Origin: Triatoma infestans
Taxonomy: Eukaryota; Arthropoda; Insecta; Hemiptera; Reduviidae
DNA length: 64,000 nt
Assembly (NCBI GenBank): GCA_011037195.1
Contig: JAAEAF010014502.1
Location: forward strand, 1-64,000
Direction of reading: 5' to 3'
Under the pieces are notes generated by a model. That model was not told the origin of the DNA and searched no databases. It worked only from the letters and a program-made list of their open reading frames with translations. A program made the translations under genes and the position numbers. Position 1 is the first letter of the stretch; every line of letters starts with the position of its first letter. This document shows, in pieces, positions 21,962 to 32,514 of this stretch.

Positions 21962-22292
21962 GCATCAGAGATATTTTCCGTGATAGCCTGCTTCTTTTTG
22001 TAATCATCGACCGGTTTCGGGCGTTCGCCCTTCAACAGGATTTTTTGTCAAACAGTGTAATAACATAGACTTGCACAGAGCAAATACAGTTGATACACTT
22101 CAAAGCAAATACAGTTGATAGGAGTGTATCAACTGTATTTGCTCTGTACAAGTCTATGTTATTACACTGTTAGAAAAAAAAAATCCTGATGATGGGCGAA
22201 CGCCCGAAACCGGTCGATGGCCACAAAAAGAAGCACGCTATCACGGAAAATATCTCTGATGTATTCCAGCTCTGCGGAACCAACCACAACAA
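21962..22292. mobile_element. family F foldback element, full palindrome
   Basis: About 330 bp, almost entirely two inverted arms. The outside reads gcatcagagatattttccgt, then tgatagcctgcttcttttt, a hammerhead-like core, tgtcaaacagtgtaataaca, and gacttgcacagagcaaatac. The same follows in reverse, ending tctgcggaaccaaccacaac aa. No coding capacity. The outer end (ccagctctgcggaaccaacc) is homologous to the outer end of family D, so D and F are related. The core on the left arm (22009-22038, minus) is damaged (CTGTTGA); the right one is intact. Confidence 0.88.
22186..22215 (+). ncRNA. hammerhead-ribozyme-like core, element F right arm
   Basis: CTGATGA at 22186-22192, one extra T, four-pair hairpin GGGC-GAAC-GCCC, GAAA at 22206-22209, ACCGGT, then C as the expected cleavage base. 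The flanks ATC before and GAT after give a three-pair helix I. The core is hammerhead-like apart from the inserted T, and helix III has no loop. Confidence 0.5.
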
Positions 22293-23952
22293 CTACTGTT
22301 GGGTTGGTTTCTTTTTTCAGATGTTGGGAGAGTGAGAGCGATATATCCATCATCATTTCCAGACATTGCCAAGATGGTAAGGATGCATTGATTGATCGGC
22401 ATTGTGGCATTGTAATCAGCCGGAGAAACTAGCTTGAATGCAGTTAATTGGTTCAATAGCGATGGTGTTGACCTAAGTTTAGAGTGAAGTCCCGACAGTG
22501 TTTCAAAGATGATTCGCTACTTTCAGTAAATCAACCTTCGTTGGGGGGGGGTTCGGTGAGCCTCTAAACTTATTCTGATGCAGGAATTACATCTAAGAAT
22601 TGTGTATTACATCTAGGGATTTGTTTTGGAAGACTGAATGAAGCTGAGTTGTTAAAAGTATATAACCGACTTATACTTTATGATAAAAGAACTTGTCTGA
22701 CCGAAAATCTCAAGCATCCTACGGCGTGATATTCCTAAACAAAATATTGCTGAATAATTTTGAAAATTTTGCTAAGATTGTAAAATACTTTCTCTGACAG
22801 CCGTAAGTAATAAATGAATATAAATAATTTAATATTGACAGTTTTTATGATTGGATCAAATTGACAAAAATCATTTTATTGAAGAGATAATTTCATATTA
22901 TTTAAATAGTAATCTTATTTTAAATAGTTAATAGGCAGAATTTTTTTCTTTAATAACATATAATTTTCTACAATGTTTAATTAGAGTATCACACACCATA
23001 AGGTGTGTATGAGTGTGTACTTCTTTTCTTTTTTTGATTGAATACACAAAAAGTGTTACCGTTATTAATTCAACTAAACACACAGATGTTTTTGTGGCTG
23101 GTTTATATATATAGAGAGAGAGAGAAGAGAGGAATCGTGAGAAATAGTAAATAGTTGTATATGTTGATTTTTTGCTTTAATATTTTTAAATTGTAGAGCA
23201 TTTCTTTTTTTATTATTATTATGTGCCCTGTTTACTACATTAAAATATCATGCAATTCAACAACAAAACAAAACAAACAAAAACATAACATTTGCAGGTG
23301 TCCAAACTTTGCTATCTAGTTTTCTTTCTAAAATATTTCTGTTGAACCCTATAATTATCAGAATTGTCACAAAATACAAAGTAGTTAATAGTTTTATATA
23401 TATACTTGTAGTATTTATATTTTTTCTTTGTTTATTTTAAGATGTACAAAAGAGAAGAACATCTTAACATTTTAAAATTATTGGCAAAATTAAAAGGAAA
23501 TAATAAAATGAATTTCACTTCATTTTAAAAAAATAATATATAATTTGATTAACAAATTGACTATAAAACTAGCGTGAAACGATTCACACGAGTTTCTCTT
23601 GCTGTAGTCAATACAACTATAAAAATTGACTTAGAAGTTTTGTATTTAGTTACCCTAACATAAGAGCATTAGAGAGAATGGATTTTAGAGAAATAAACTA
23701 GATGATATGCTGAACACTGAATAATGAAGCGAACACACAAACTGCAAGGACTTTATTGCAAAGTTAAATAGAAGTTAGGTAGCGAGAGAAATATAAAGAG
23801 ACAGACTGGCTGAATGATTAGAAGGTAGTATAGATAGGTTGCTGACTGGTTGTAAACGGTTCATAAACAGTACTTCTGTCGCTTTATTTATATTAATCGA
23901 ACTGTCTCTTCTTAGGCTGGCCTAGGTGGGGGAGTAACTGAATTTTGATTCA
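22293..23952. other. AT-rich, microsatellites only
   Basis: Contains a short (AG)n at about 23113-23130, an AT run, and an isolated E-like terminus (gtgaaacgattcacacgag near 23575). No gene recognised. Confidence 0.4.
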
Positions 23953-24740
23953 TTTAATGTGCTTCTTTGCTCTTTGGATACTATGAATCTATCTAAGTAT
24001 AATGATTTGGATCCTATTATACATTGAACAAACAAATATATAGAATAGAATACCATTAAATTACAATATTTACATAATATAATTATGTACAAATATTATT
24101 CAAATCAGCCGAATCTGTATGGCCGGTCGGCCACCTTATGGATGATTGGAATTACAAGTAATAATAAGAATTTAAAAATTGACTAATAAATCTTTATTAG
24201 CACTTGTTTAACAAAATAATTATTTTTTTATATTTGTAAATAAAGAGAAGATTTTTGTAAAATTCTAATGACTTTGATTATCACAGCATCATGAGAACAA
24301 GAAACTGGGGGACTCCATAGGGAGACCAGTTTGAACATATGATTGTGAATCTTAGAGTTTCAACAAGTAGATATAAAGATTAGTAAAGGAAGACTAGGAG
24401 AAGAAGGATGGAAAGAAGTATGATGAAAATACGTTGGAGAGACAAGAAAAACTAATAGACGGATAAAGGAAAGGATTAGAATGGAAGATTTTAAGCATAT
24501 GATTGCGAATCTTGGAGGTTCAACAAGTAGATATAAAGATTAATAAAGGAAGACTAGGAGAAGAAGGATGGAAAGAAGCATGATACGTTGGAGAGACAAG
24601 AAAAAGTAATAGGCGGATAAGGGAAAGGGAGTAATTTAGTGGGATTCTATTCTATATATTTGTTTGTTCAATGTATAATAGGATCCAAATCATTATACTT
24701 AGATAGATTCATAGGATCCAAAAAGCAAAGAAGCATATTA
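23953..24740. repeat. 110 bp inverted repeat with 566 bp spacer
   Basis: The left arm 23953-24064 and right arm 24631-24740 are near-identical reverse complements. Shared words are gaatctatctaagtataatg and caaacaaatatatagaatag. The high identity suggests a recent event. The right arm interrupts a LINE C-terminal frame: matches before and after it are in conserved order, with about 95 bp of foreign sequence between. It may be a small mobile repeat present twice in opposite orientation. Confidence 0.85.
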
Positions 24741-24985
24741 GCAAAAGTTATTTCTGAAACAAAATGGAAGTGGAGTGGTACGGTCAGTAGATGGCAGGTG
24801 GACAAGAAGATTTTTAAATTGGTGTAATTTAAAGAAGAAATTTAAGATGGAATTAAAAAATAGAAAACAAGCTAGACTGGACAAAAAATGGGATCCCGGA
24901 GGTGTTACATGGAAGACAGTTTCCTTGGTCTGAGCAGACTGGAAAAGAATGTGTATGGCGCATATAGAAGAAAAAAAGAGAAAAA
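24335..24985 (+). pseudogene. LINE ORF2 3' end with internal duplication
   Basis: Decayed C-terminus of a LINE of the common type with 'RWRDKK' and 'KWKWSG' words. IRWRDKK appears twice because a segment of about 155 bp is duplicated in tandem (about 24335-24490 and 24493-24635). Then ISETKWKWSGTVSR (24745 on) and AGVTW/ADWKRM-like words near 24900-24960 follow in the usual order, across several shifts. The inverted-repeat arm at 24631-24740 is inserted in it. Clade not certain. Confidence 0.6.
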
Positions 24986-25287
24986 AAAATTAGCGATGCA
25001 TGACAAACAAATACAAATAACATTCGAAATCTAACGTCACAGATCCCTCAATACATCCATCAAAAATCAGTTTTTTTTCGGGAGTATGTTACAAACGAAA
25101 ATGATAGTTTATGTTTCGTTTAGTTAGCACTTTCCAAGTTTAAGGAAAATCCATTGCAGCCATTCCTAAGAAAATTCCAAAAATCTTTAAAAAAAAAGTA
25201 AAAATCTATTCTGTAAAAGTCCCACTTCTGATTAAACCAATTTCCTTCAAATATGCATTTATAGCAATGTTTCAAAAATAGTTCAAT

Positions 25288-25470
25288 ATTAATCATTGTG
25301 GTTGGTTCCGCAGAGCTGGAAAGCATCAGAGATATTTTCCGTGATAGCCTGCTTCTTTTTGTGGTCATCGACCGGTTTCGGGAGTTCGCCCATCTTCAGG
25401 ATGCGTTTGTCAAACTGTGTGGTAACATAGACTTGCACAGAGCAAATTCAGTTTACACACTCTATACAAA
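25288..25470. mobile_element. family F, single arm
   Basis: One half of the palindrome only. It starts cattgtggttggttccgcag agctgg, then the standard arm through the hammerhead-like core to tagacttgcacagagcaaat. The absence of the second arm shows that F can exist as a single unit, or that one arm was lost. Confidence 0.85.
25370..25399 (-). ncRNA. hammerhead-ribozyme-like core, single F arm
   Basis: Minus strand: CTGAAGA (fits CTGANGA), extra T, hairpin GGG-CGAACT-CCC, GAAA, ACCGGT, C. The flanks CATC and GATG give a four-pair helix I. Best preserved of the minus-strand cores. Confidence 0.5.
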
Positions 25471-25600
25471 CCATTTGTTGAAAGCAATTTTTTTATTCGT
25501 ATTTAGGGGACCTCAAAAATATGTAGGTATTTCCGGTGAAAGTACGATTTCAACAATTTGACGATCTATTAACTTTCTTTTAACTAGAAATAAGAGAAAG

Positions 25601-26695
25601 TAATAAAGGAAAAAATACAAGGCTTTCTTATACATTAAAACATTTGCAGCATTTGGAATTCAAGTAATTTTACAATGCGCAAAATCATCTGTTAAAATGT
25701 ATAATAAATCCCTAGCATAACAATATCTCAAGGAACTTCCCTCTATAAACAATTTTTTCGATGAAATGTTTTCAATCAAAATGAAACGCTATTTATCTAT
25801 GCATTGTAAATATAGGCCAGTATTAGGGAAAATCGTTTGTCCTAGTTATTTCCCATTTATGTTATCTTTAGGAAGTTTCTAGTTTAAATCTCCTCGGATT
25901 TTAAATTTGTCCAGTAATGCTGTTTAGATTAATATAAAACACACTTGGAGTAGACAATCCATCGATTTGTTTTCGGCCTGCTTTATGCTGCTTCCAAAAT
26001 CATGTAAGCATTTCTAGTAAAAGGCTCAAGTACAAAAAACTGATATTTTCGAAAACCTGAGCTAACCCAAATTCTCCTCCTTCATCAGTAAAATTCAACA
26101 AATGTGCATGCATGAAATGTTTATATTACTTTCTGTAAAATGCTGTTTGTAGAATTATAATTGACAAATTATCTTCAAACTTACAATTTGTTTATTGAAT
26201 ATTTAGTTGACCTCATCACACATCAAAGTACTTATAAAATCTAACAACACAGCGGCCAATCCGAGGACTGCCAATCATCAATTTTTATGGGAAAATGTTT
26301 CAAATAAATATTGATAGGCTCGCACATCAGGGTCTGTAAATCAATGAATATCTATACTTTTAAGAATAACGATATTTTTAGTATCATAAGTTTGGAACGC
26401 CTATCATCAACAATATTTGACCAAAATTTCAGTATACATAACTCAATTACAACTCAACGATGGCAATACTCCTTTGAAATTTGCTCTTTGAAAGAACAGC
26501 TCTGCAATGATACGGTTTTTTTAGAGGACAGAAACCATCTGAAATTTAATCCCGAAATCTTAAGCGGTTATCGTGCAGTATGTATAAAATAGCGCGAAAT
26601 TCTACAAGAGGGTTGATCAAGTTAAAAAGTAGCCATATCAATTGAAATTTTATTATCATCACTTGAACCACAGTATTGATACTCTATTCAAAACG
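25601..26695. other. decayed repeat-like DNA, no gene recognised
   Basis: Patches around 26090-26320 resemble worn family E. An open frame of 93 codons at 26311-26592 shows no family I know and has no exon-like context. Confidence 0.35.
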
Positions 26696-26699
26696 AATT

Positions 26700-27060
26700 C
26701 ATAAAAGATGTCTGTGATTTTGAAAGAGAGAATTGATTTGCAACAGGAAAAAGGGACTCTTATTGCAGGACAATGCTCGTCGTCCACATACAACACAATC
26801 ATCGCCTGAAACATTGGAAATATTATGCTGGAAAGTTCTGTCTCAGCTGCCTTAATCCAGATCTCGTACCGCCAGAGTTCTTTTCATTTGATCCTATTTT
26901 GGAGTCTTGATGAAGTGACGTCATGTTTTACAGCAACGAAGTTGTAAAAAAAGCCGGCATAAAAAAAACTAGTAGAACTGAAACAACCGTATAAATCAAT
27001 TTATTAGAGAGGATTATGTCAAATAATACGTAAATTGAGAGATTCTTTAAATATATTACA
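26700..27060 (+). pseudogene. old mariner transposase relic
   Basis: Weak but ordered matches to mariner transposase: LLQDNARRPHTTQ (second Asp region), TLEILCWKVLSQLP, then SRSRT/PPEFFSF-like remains of the DLAPSDYHLF box, and a NLLERIMSN tail. Several shifts and stops. It is older than the copy at 13036. Confidence 0.6.
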
Positions 27061-27240
27061 TCATATTAAAAATTTTACTAATTGTCTATTTACTTAATTA
27101 TCCATTTATTTTTGCAACTCGTATTCCATGTTTAAAGAAAAACATTGAAGTCATTTCCAAGAAAATCGCAAAAACTAGTCAGAACAAAAATGTAGTCTGT
27201 AAAATCGCCCTTGCGGTTGGTTACGCAATGGAATAAATAG

Positions 27241-27911
27241 AGCCAGTAAATTCGCCTCATGAAAGCTGGTCTCCATAGTTTCATGAGCAACCGTATCAAG
27301 GCATCAATCGCGCTACCAAGCGCACTTCAATCACGCATTACATTCTCGCCGTTTGCAAAGTATTGGCGAATGGGCTACATCTACGACAGCCAATCTCTCA
27401 CCTAAAAGCTGACCTATCTGACGGGTTTAGAGGCAGTCAGGAATTCCATTTTGAGATGAGATCCATTCACCAATACAGAGAGTCTCCAACTTTAGCATCA
27501 GAGCCTACATCAGCATCAATTTTAAAAGGTTCACCTAGTTAGTCACGCTACCATCTCACCATGTAGGAACAAGCAAGAGTTCTCTATCTTGTCATATCAA
27601 TCTTCTGGTATACTATTCAAAGTCAACGCTGCACCATTCCACATTCATCACGCTACCAACCAACCATCATCATTCACTCTTCTTGGCTGGGTCACACTCT
27701 TTACTCACTTTATACCCTCTTCTTTTCCTACTCAATCAAATCGTAAACGTGTGTTCATTCATTCAATTTCATTTCATCAAGTGCATCAGTTCAAGTCTAT
27801 TACGCCAATACTATATATTTACATACATTTGTAATGGGCGTGACAGTGAATGTAATGCGAGCTTTAAGTGCTTCGTGGTAGTCCAGCTTTCATGTGGCGG
27901 ATTTTCTGGCT
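27241..27911. mobile_element. candidate DNA transposon, 32 bp terminal inverted repeats
   Basis: The left end 27241-27272 and right end 27880-27911 are reverse complements with 28 of 32 positions matching (AGCCAG..AAAT.CGCC, then CATGAAAGCTGG). The 671 bp element is richer in C and pyrimidines than its surroundings and repeats the word cgctacca about four times. No transposase is seen, so it would be non-autonomous. No target duplication is obvious, which weakens the case. Confidence 0.6.
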
Positions 27912-28009
27912 ATTGATTTCATTACAAAGCCAGATTTCTTCAAATTTAGAGCAATACTTTTAATAAAATATTTTAATAAATAATTTGTAGAACCATATTT
28001 ATATTGTTG

Positions 28010-28120
28010 GATGGTGAAGGCCTGAAGTAAACGGCGAGGGGAATCGAGGCGTGCTTACCACATGTCTGTCACCCCTTCTGAAAAGCCTTGGGGCCCTTCA
28101 TGGGCTGTTGCGACATTGGT
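28010..28120 (+). mobile_element. SINE family A, 3' body only
   Basis: Matches 2690-2800: the words gcttaccaca, ccttctgaaaagccttgg and tcatgggctgttgcgacatt. The tRNA-like head is missing. Confidence 0.7.
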
Positions 28121-28129
28121 TAAATTAAG

Positions 28130-28460
28130 AATCGTATACTGAAACCTATACTGAATTAACATGTTTTAGAGGACAGCATTACACTCCATTACAACTCCTG
28201 CAATAATCAATTTTCCGGGAAAAATGTTGAAGAAAACTGAAAAATAATGGGCAGTAATGTTTGTAGAAACCTATGAAAATCATTGTAGCCATTTCCGAGA
28301 AAAGCGCAAAAAATTCAGTAAATGTAGGCTTCCAGTACATGGATTTTGACTGAAATCTTCGCTGGAATGAAGCTTGTAGAAAACATATTATTCTATTCAG
28401 AGGACTCCAAAATTCATATTTAGTATGTCAGTTTCAAACAAAAATTACATGTAGTTAGTA
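28130..28460 (-). repeat. family E relic
   Basis: Worn unit with ttttagaggacagcattaca and caattttccgggaaaaatg. Orientation is inferred from the word order. Confidence 0.45.
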
Positions 28461-30050
28461 CTAACTCTTCAAAAAGGTTGCAGTTCTAAAATTTAGCTGA
28501 ACTTTTATTTAACAAGAGGTTGTCCAAAAAAAAAAAAAACTTCTACGCTGGATTAAGTAGGTCTACTTAAAAGATACTAGAGACCAGTAAGTACCAGTTA
28601 GACTTGAACCCTGGGTACACTTTGCCAAACATCTTATCCCAAGAATCTTCAAGCATTTTCTCACCTCTTTTAACCACCATTTTGGGACGGTGCTCTTTCA
28701 TTAGTCCAACATGGAGTGCGCTATAATTTTTTATTTTTTATTTTAAATGCATTTTTTCTACTTCTCAATGTTGGTCGTCAAAAATTCTATCCGCACTCAC
28801 TAGCGCTGAACGAAAGTTTAATAAAAATACATAGTAATTTAGCTTTCAATCATTACCCAGGCTTTATAAAGTGAAATAATCTTATGGGTAAAAAAAAAAA
28901 AACAAATGTAGAACGTCTAGAACTTTGTGGTCTAGACAGAAATCATTGGAAAATAAAAGTGCAATTAAACGCTATGATCTGGAACTGGCATTTCTCATAT
29001 AAAAAATTTGTAAACAAATAGTAATAATTTAAATATTTTCTAAGAATAAAATGAATTTATTGAAAAGTTTTTGACTGATTAAAATAACGCTTTATAAATA
29101 GACAGTTACAGAATTATCTAGAGGAAATTATAATTTCTGGGTAAATAATTTTTAAAAAGCCAAAGTCCTCTGCCTTCAGCTTAAGAAGAAATTTCATCAG
29201 AATATATTTTTCTTTTTTTTTTCTTTTTTTTTTTTTAAGAATTTAAAAATTGTTCTCAATATTTAATATTAATTACAGAAATATTTCCAAATGAAAAAAA
29301 TTCACTTTGAGATCACCTAATTAGGCTAATTATATTAATTGCATATCTTTGTGGGAAAGCCGAGAATCCCCCCACGGTTCTTGAAGTGGCAAATGTTGCA
29401 TGCAACATTTGGATGTGTGTATTTTTATTTGAATAATAATAATAATGAATAACTCAAAAACACTGCACGACAATTATAGATTTTATTTATTTATTCTTCA
29501 TTCGTATATTTTTTTCGTTTCAAAAAGTGTCTTGTATGTTGAATGAAAGGTTTATTAAGCAAAATTAAATCAGCATTGTTGTTTATTTAAACATCCCCCA
29601 AATTAATTTTTTTATTAAATTAAAGTTCCCATTTAGCTGAGATTAATTTATGAAATCCTCATGCCCGGGTGACCTGACGATTCTAAGGAAGTTGGTGTAA
29701 AAAAAAAAAAAAATCTGCCTTCAAAAACACGCGTAAACACCTTCATCAGAGTATAGTTTATTTCAAAGTGCAAATAGAACTGAAGCATTAATTTTTTTCC
29801 TGGTTTTTTGTTACGATACTGAATGCCCCCTGGTCATATTTACTTGACCTGTAAAAAATTTTCTGCTTTACCTTAAAAACTAATTTTTGATTAAATAAAT
29901 AAAAATCGCTTGACCCTGGCTTGTCGCACTAAAACGGTTTAAACTTTGTTCTGTGTAAGCGTATCAAAAACAAGAAGATTTAAATTGCTTGCCAGTTTTT
30001 CCATAAAAAAAAAAGAACTAATGGAGACTGAGGATATTGATTTTTTTATT
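28461..30050. other. AT-rich, no recognised feature
   Basis: Homopolymer runs and short AT repeats. No SINE, LINE or gene signature. Confidence 0.4.
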
Positions 30051-30588
30051 TATTTTCTCATAATCCTGATCAGAGGAAATATTTCAATTGTGTCAAAATT
30101 TTGAAATTCAGTTTTTTCCGGGAATACTAATGTTTTGAGGTCACGTGTTGAGTATAAAAAAAAAAGAAAAGTTTTTTGTAAGATATCTGTATGTGTGTGT
30201 GTTAACAAAATACTTCAAAAATGAAAAATCGTAACGGAAGCTGTTCAAACTTGGTATTCCGTTTAGTTACTACTACCGGCATGTGACAATAAAGATTAGG
30301 TGAAAATCCATCCACCCAGAAGTGCCGAGTCGATGTATAATATTGAATGGTTTTATTTTATTTAGTTTTTCGCGATTTTTCTCTAAAACGGCTGTAACGA
30401 TTTTCTTCAAAGTTCTTATACTATTTGTAATCACACTTTCAATTAAAACACTTTCGTGGGAAAGTTAATTTCTTTATTTTTTTTGGTGTTTTTAGGGGAA
30501 CACTAGCGTTATAAGCTTTTCTCCACAATACCAATTCAGTACAATGTATGGGCTCTAACACGTACATAATAATATTAATATATATTAG

Positions 30589-31237
30589 AAGCATCAGAGA
30601 TATTTTCCGTGATAGCCTGGCTTCATTTTGTGGGCATCGACCCGGTTTCGTGGGAGGACCCATCATCAGGATGTTTTTTGTCAAACAGTATGATAACATG
30701 GACTTGCACAGAGCAAATTTATTTTGATACACTCTGTACAATCAACTAAATTTTTGCTCCGTGCAAGTCTATGTTATCACACTGTTTGACAAAAAACATC
30801 CCGGCAAACGCCCGAAACGTGTCGATGACCACAAAAAGAAGCAGGCAGGCTATCACAGAAAATATCTCTGATGCTCAGAGCACTGCGGAACCAACCACAA
30901 CAAAATACATTAGAAGCATCAGAGATATTTTCCGTGATAGCCTGGCTTCATTTTGTGGTCATCGACACGGTTTTGGGGGGCGTTTACCCATGTTTAGGAT
31001 GTCTTGATAAGAGATTGTGATAACACACGCGTGTATAAATTGATTTTCCTCCCTGTGTAAGTCTGTGTTGTACCCTCAGTGAGTATAAACTTGATTTGTT
31101 CTGTACAAGTCTGTATTAACGCAATGTTTTATCAAGACATCCCCCGATGATGGGCGAACGCTCCCGAAATCGGTCGATCACCACAAAATTAAGCAGGCTA
31201 TCACGGAAAATATATCTGCACGCCCACCCGCAACAAC
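30589..31237. mobile_element. two family F palindromes in tandem
   Basis: Two complete foldback units, about 30589-30905 and 30914-31237. The word tatattag occurs at the left border (30581-30588), as tacattag at the junction (30906-30913), and at the right border (31238-31245). Extending to tatattag.agca gives 12 of 13 matching between the outer borders. So the pair was inserted as a dimer, or a second copy used the same site. Arms as in 21962-22292, with decay in the second unit. Confidence 0.85.
30639..30669 (-). ncRNA. hammerhead-ribozyme-like core, first tandem F unit
   Basis: Minus strand: CTGATGA, extra T, GGG-TCCT-CCC plus two unpaired bases, GAAA, ACCGGGT, C. Flanks CATC/GATG. Helix II is imperfect, so activity is less likely than for 22186 or 25370. 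Confidence 0.35.
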
Positions 31238-31560
31238 TATATTAGTAGCACTGTCAGATATACCAAATTTGAAGATAAATTTTCCTGCCAAACGTGTTCC
31301 TATTTCCTATAAAAAAAATCTATTTCTTTGACAAATTTTTACGAAAAGTTTAATTTTAATCGTGGAAGTTGAAAGCATGAAGCTATCCAAATATAATGAA
31401 TGCCCACACTAATCAGTACATTGTGAAGTTCCCACTATCCATCGGATTCGAAACTTATAATAAAATCTGTCTCAACAGAATTTTGAGAATTGCGGTAAAA
31501 AGTTTATTTTCACGCAACATTAAAATATGTATTTCCGGTAAAATTTAATAAGAAAAAAAA

Positions 31561-32100
31561 GGAAACCATTGTCTAGATAATGTAATTTTAATTATATGAT
31601 TTTATATATTAATGATAATTGTATTAAACAAAAAAAAAACAAAATCATTAAATATGATATAACAGATGATAATTTGATTACTAAGGTCAGATTAGTAAAT
31701 AGGATTAATCTGTTGATGTTCTCTTGATAAATAGGTTTTAATTTAAATTATTAAAAAAAAAATTTGGTTAATAACAATTTTAAGAAAGTATATATATATA
31801 TATATATATATATTTGTGTGTGTGTACGTATATATGTATGTAAAAGAAATGCAGCCAAGGGCAGCGAGGTTATGGAACAAGGCTAGAGGTATCAGCTGAC
31901 ATTACAATGGAGGGGGTATTGGTGACCTACATATGCAACGAGTGGGAGAGAGTGTATTAGACAAAAGGAGTAAAAAATAAAAAATAAAAATAAAAAGGGG
32001 GGGCCAGGGTGGAATAGAAAGAGGCAGACAGACAGAGAGTAGGGTTATGTGCATAATGCAACAACAATAGGCCCCGGTCAAAAATCTTTTGTATGCAATA
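31561..32100. other. AT-rich with (TA)n/(GT)n microsatellite
   Basis: A (TA)n then (TG)n tract occupies about 31789-31826. No gene recognised. Confidence 0.5.
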
Positions 32101-32471
32101 TTGTGAAGTGCATTTAGTGTTGCATGTTTTTTTCTCTTAGTTTATTTTTTTTTTTTTTTTAAATAATCATAAATAAATAGTTTTAATTAAAGGAATATTG
32201 CAATATTTTTTATTTTGGGTGCAGAAGTTTAGACCTAGTAAAAAGGTAGAAGTTGCAGTCCTAGTTAAAAGAGAAGAGAGAAAAAAAATACTAGAAGGGG
32301 GGGGGGACTGGCTTTTAAAAGAAGAGAAAGAGAATGTAGAATGCAGTCCAGAGTCTGAAACCCCGCACTACCTTCGGCCGGCCCGCCCGTCCAACCATCC
32401 GACCGTTCCCATACTGCATAGGATGCAAGACTAACGCCGACATTTACAACTACATATACACATAGAAAACA

Positions 32472-32514
<43 letters not shown>

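Larger units (their letters stand above)
25060..25600 (-). repeat. family E copy, interrupted by half an F element
   Basis: Minus-strand E sequence on both sides of 25290-25490. The left has aaaaatctattctgtaaaag; the right end has tttccggtgaaagtacgatt and aagagaaagtaa. Confidence 0.65.
30055..31560 (+). repeat. family E copy, interrupted by a tandem F pair
   Basis: Head gtgtcaaaattttgaaattc and gttttttccgggaatac, GT tract near 30190, and the word aaccggaagtgc weakened to acccagaagtgcc. E sequence resumes after 31250 with gtcagataTACCAAATTTGA. The tail is mixed and its end is approximate. Confidence 0.6.

Noticed and set aside
25120..25561. Opposing open frames of 82 and 87 codons
   Set aside because: They are readings of the F element and family E on both strands.
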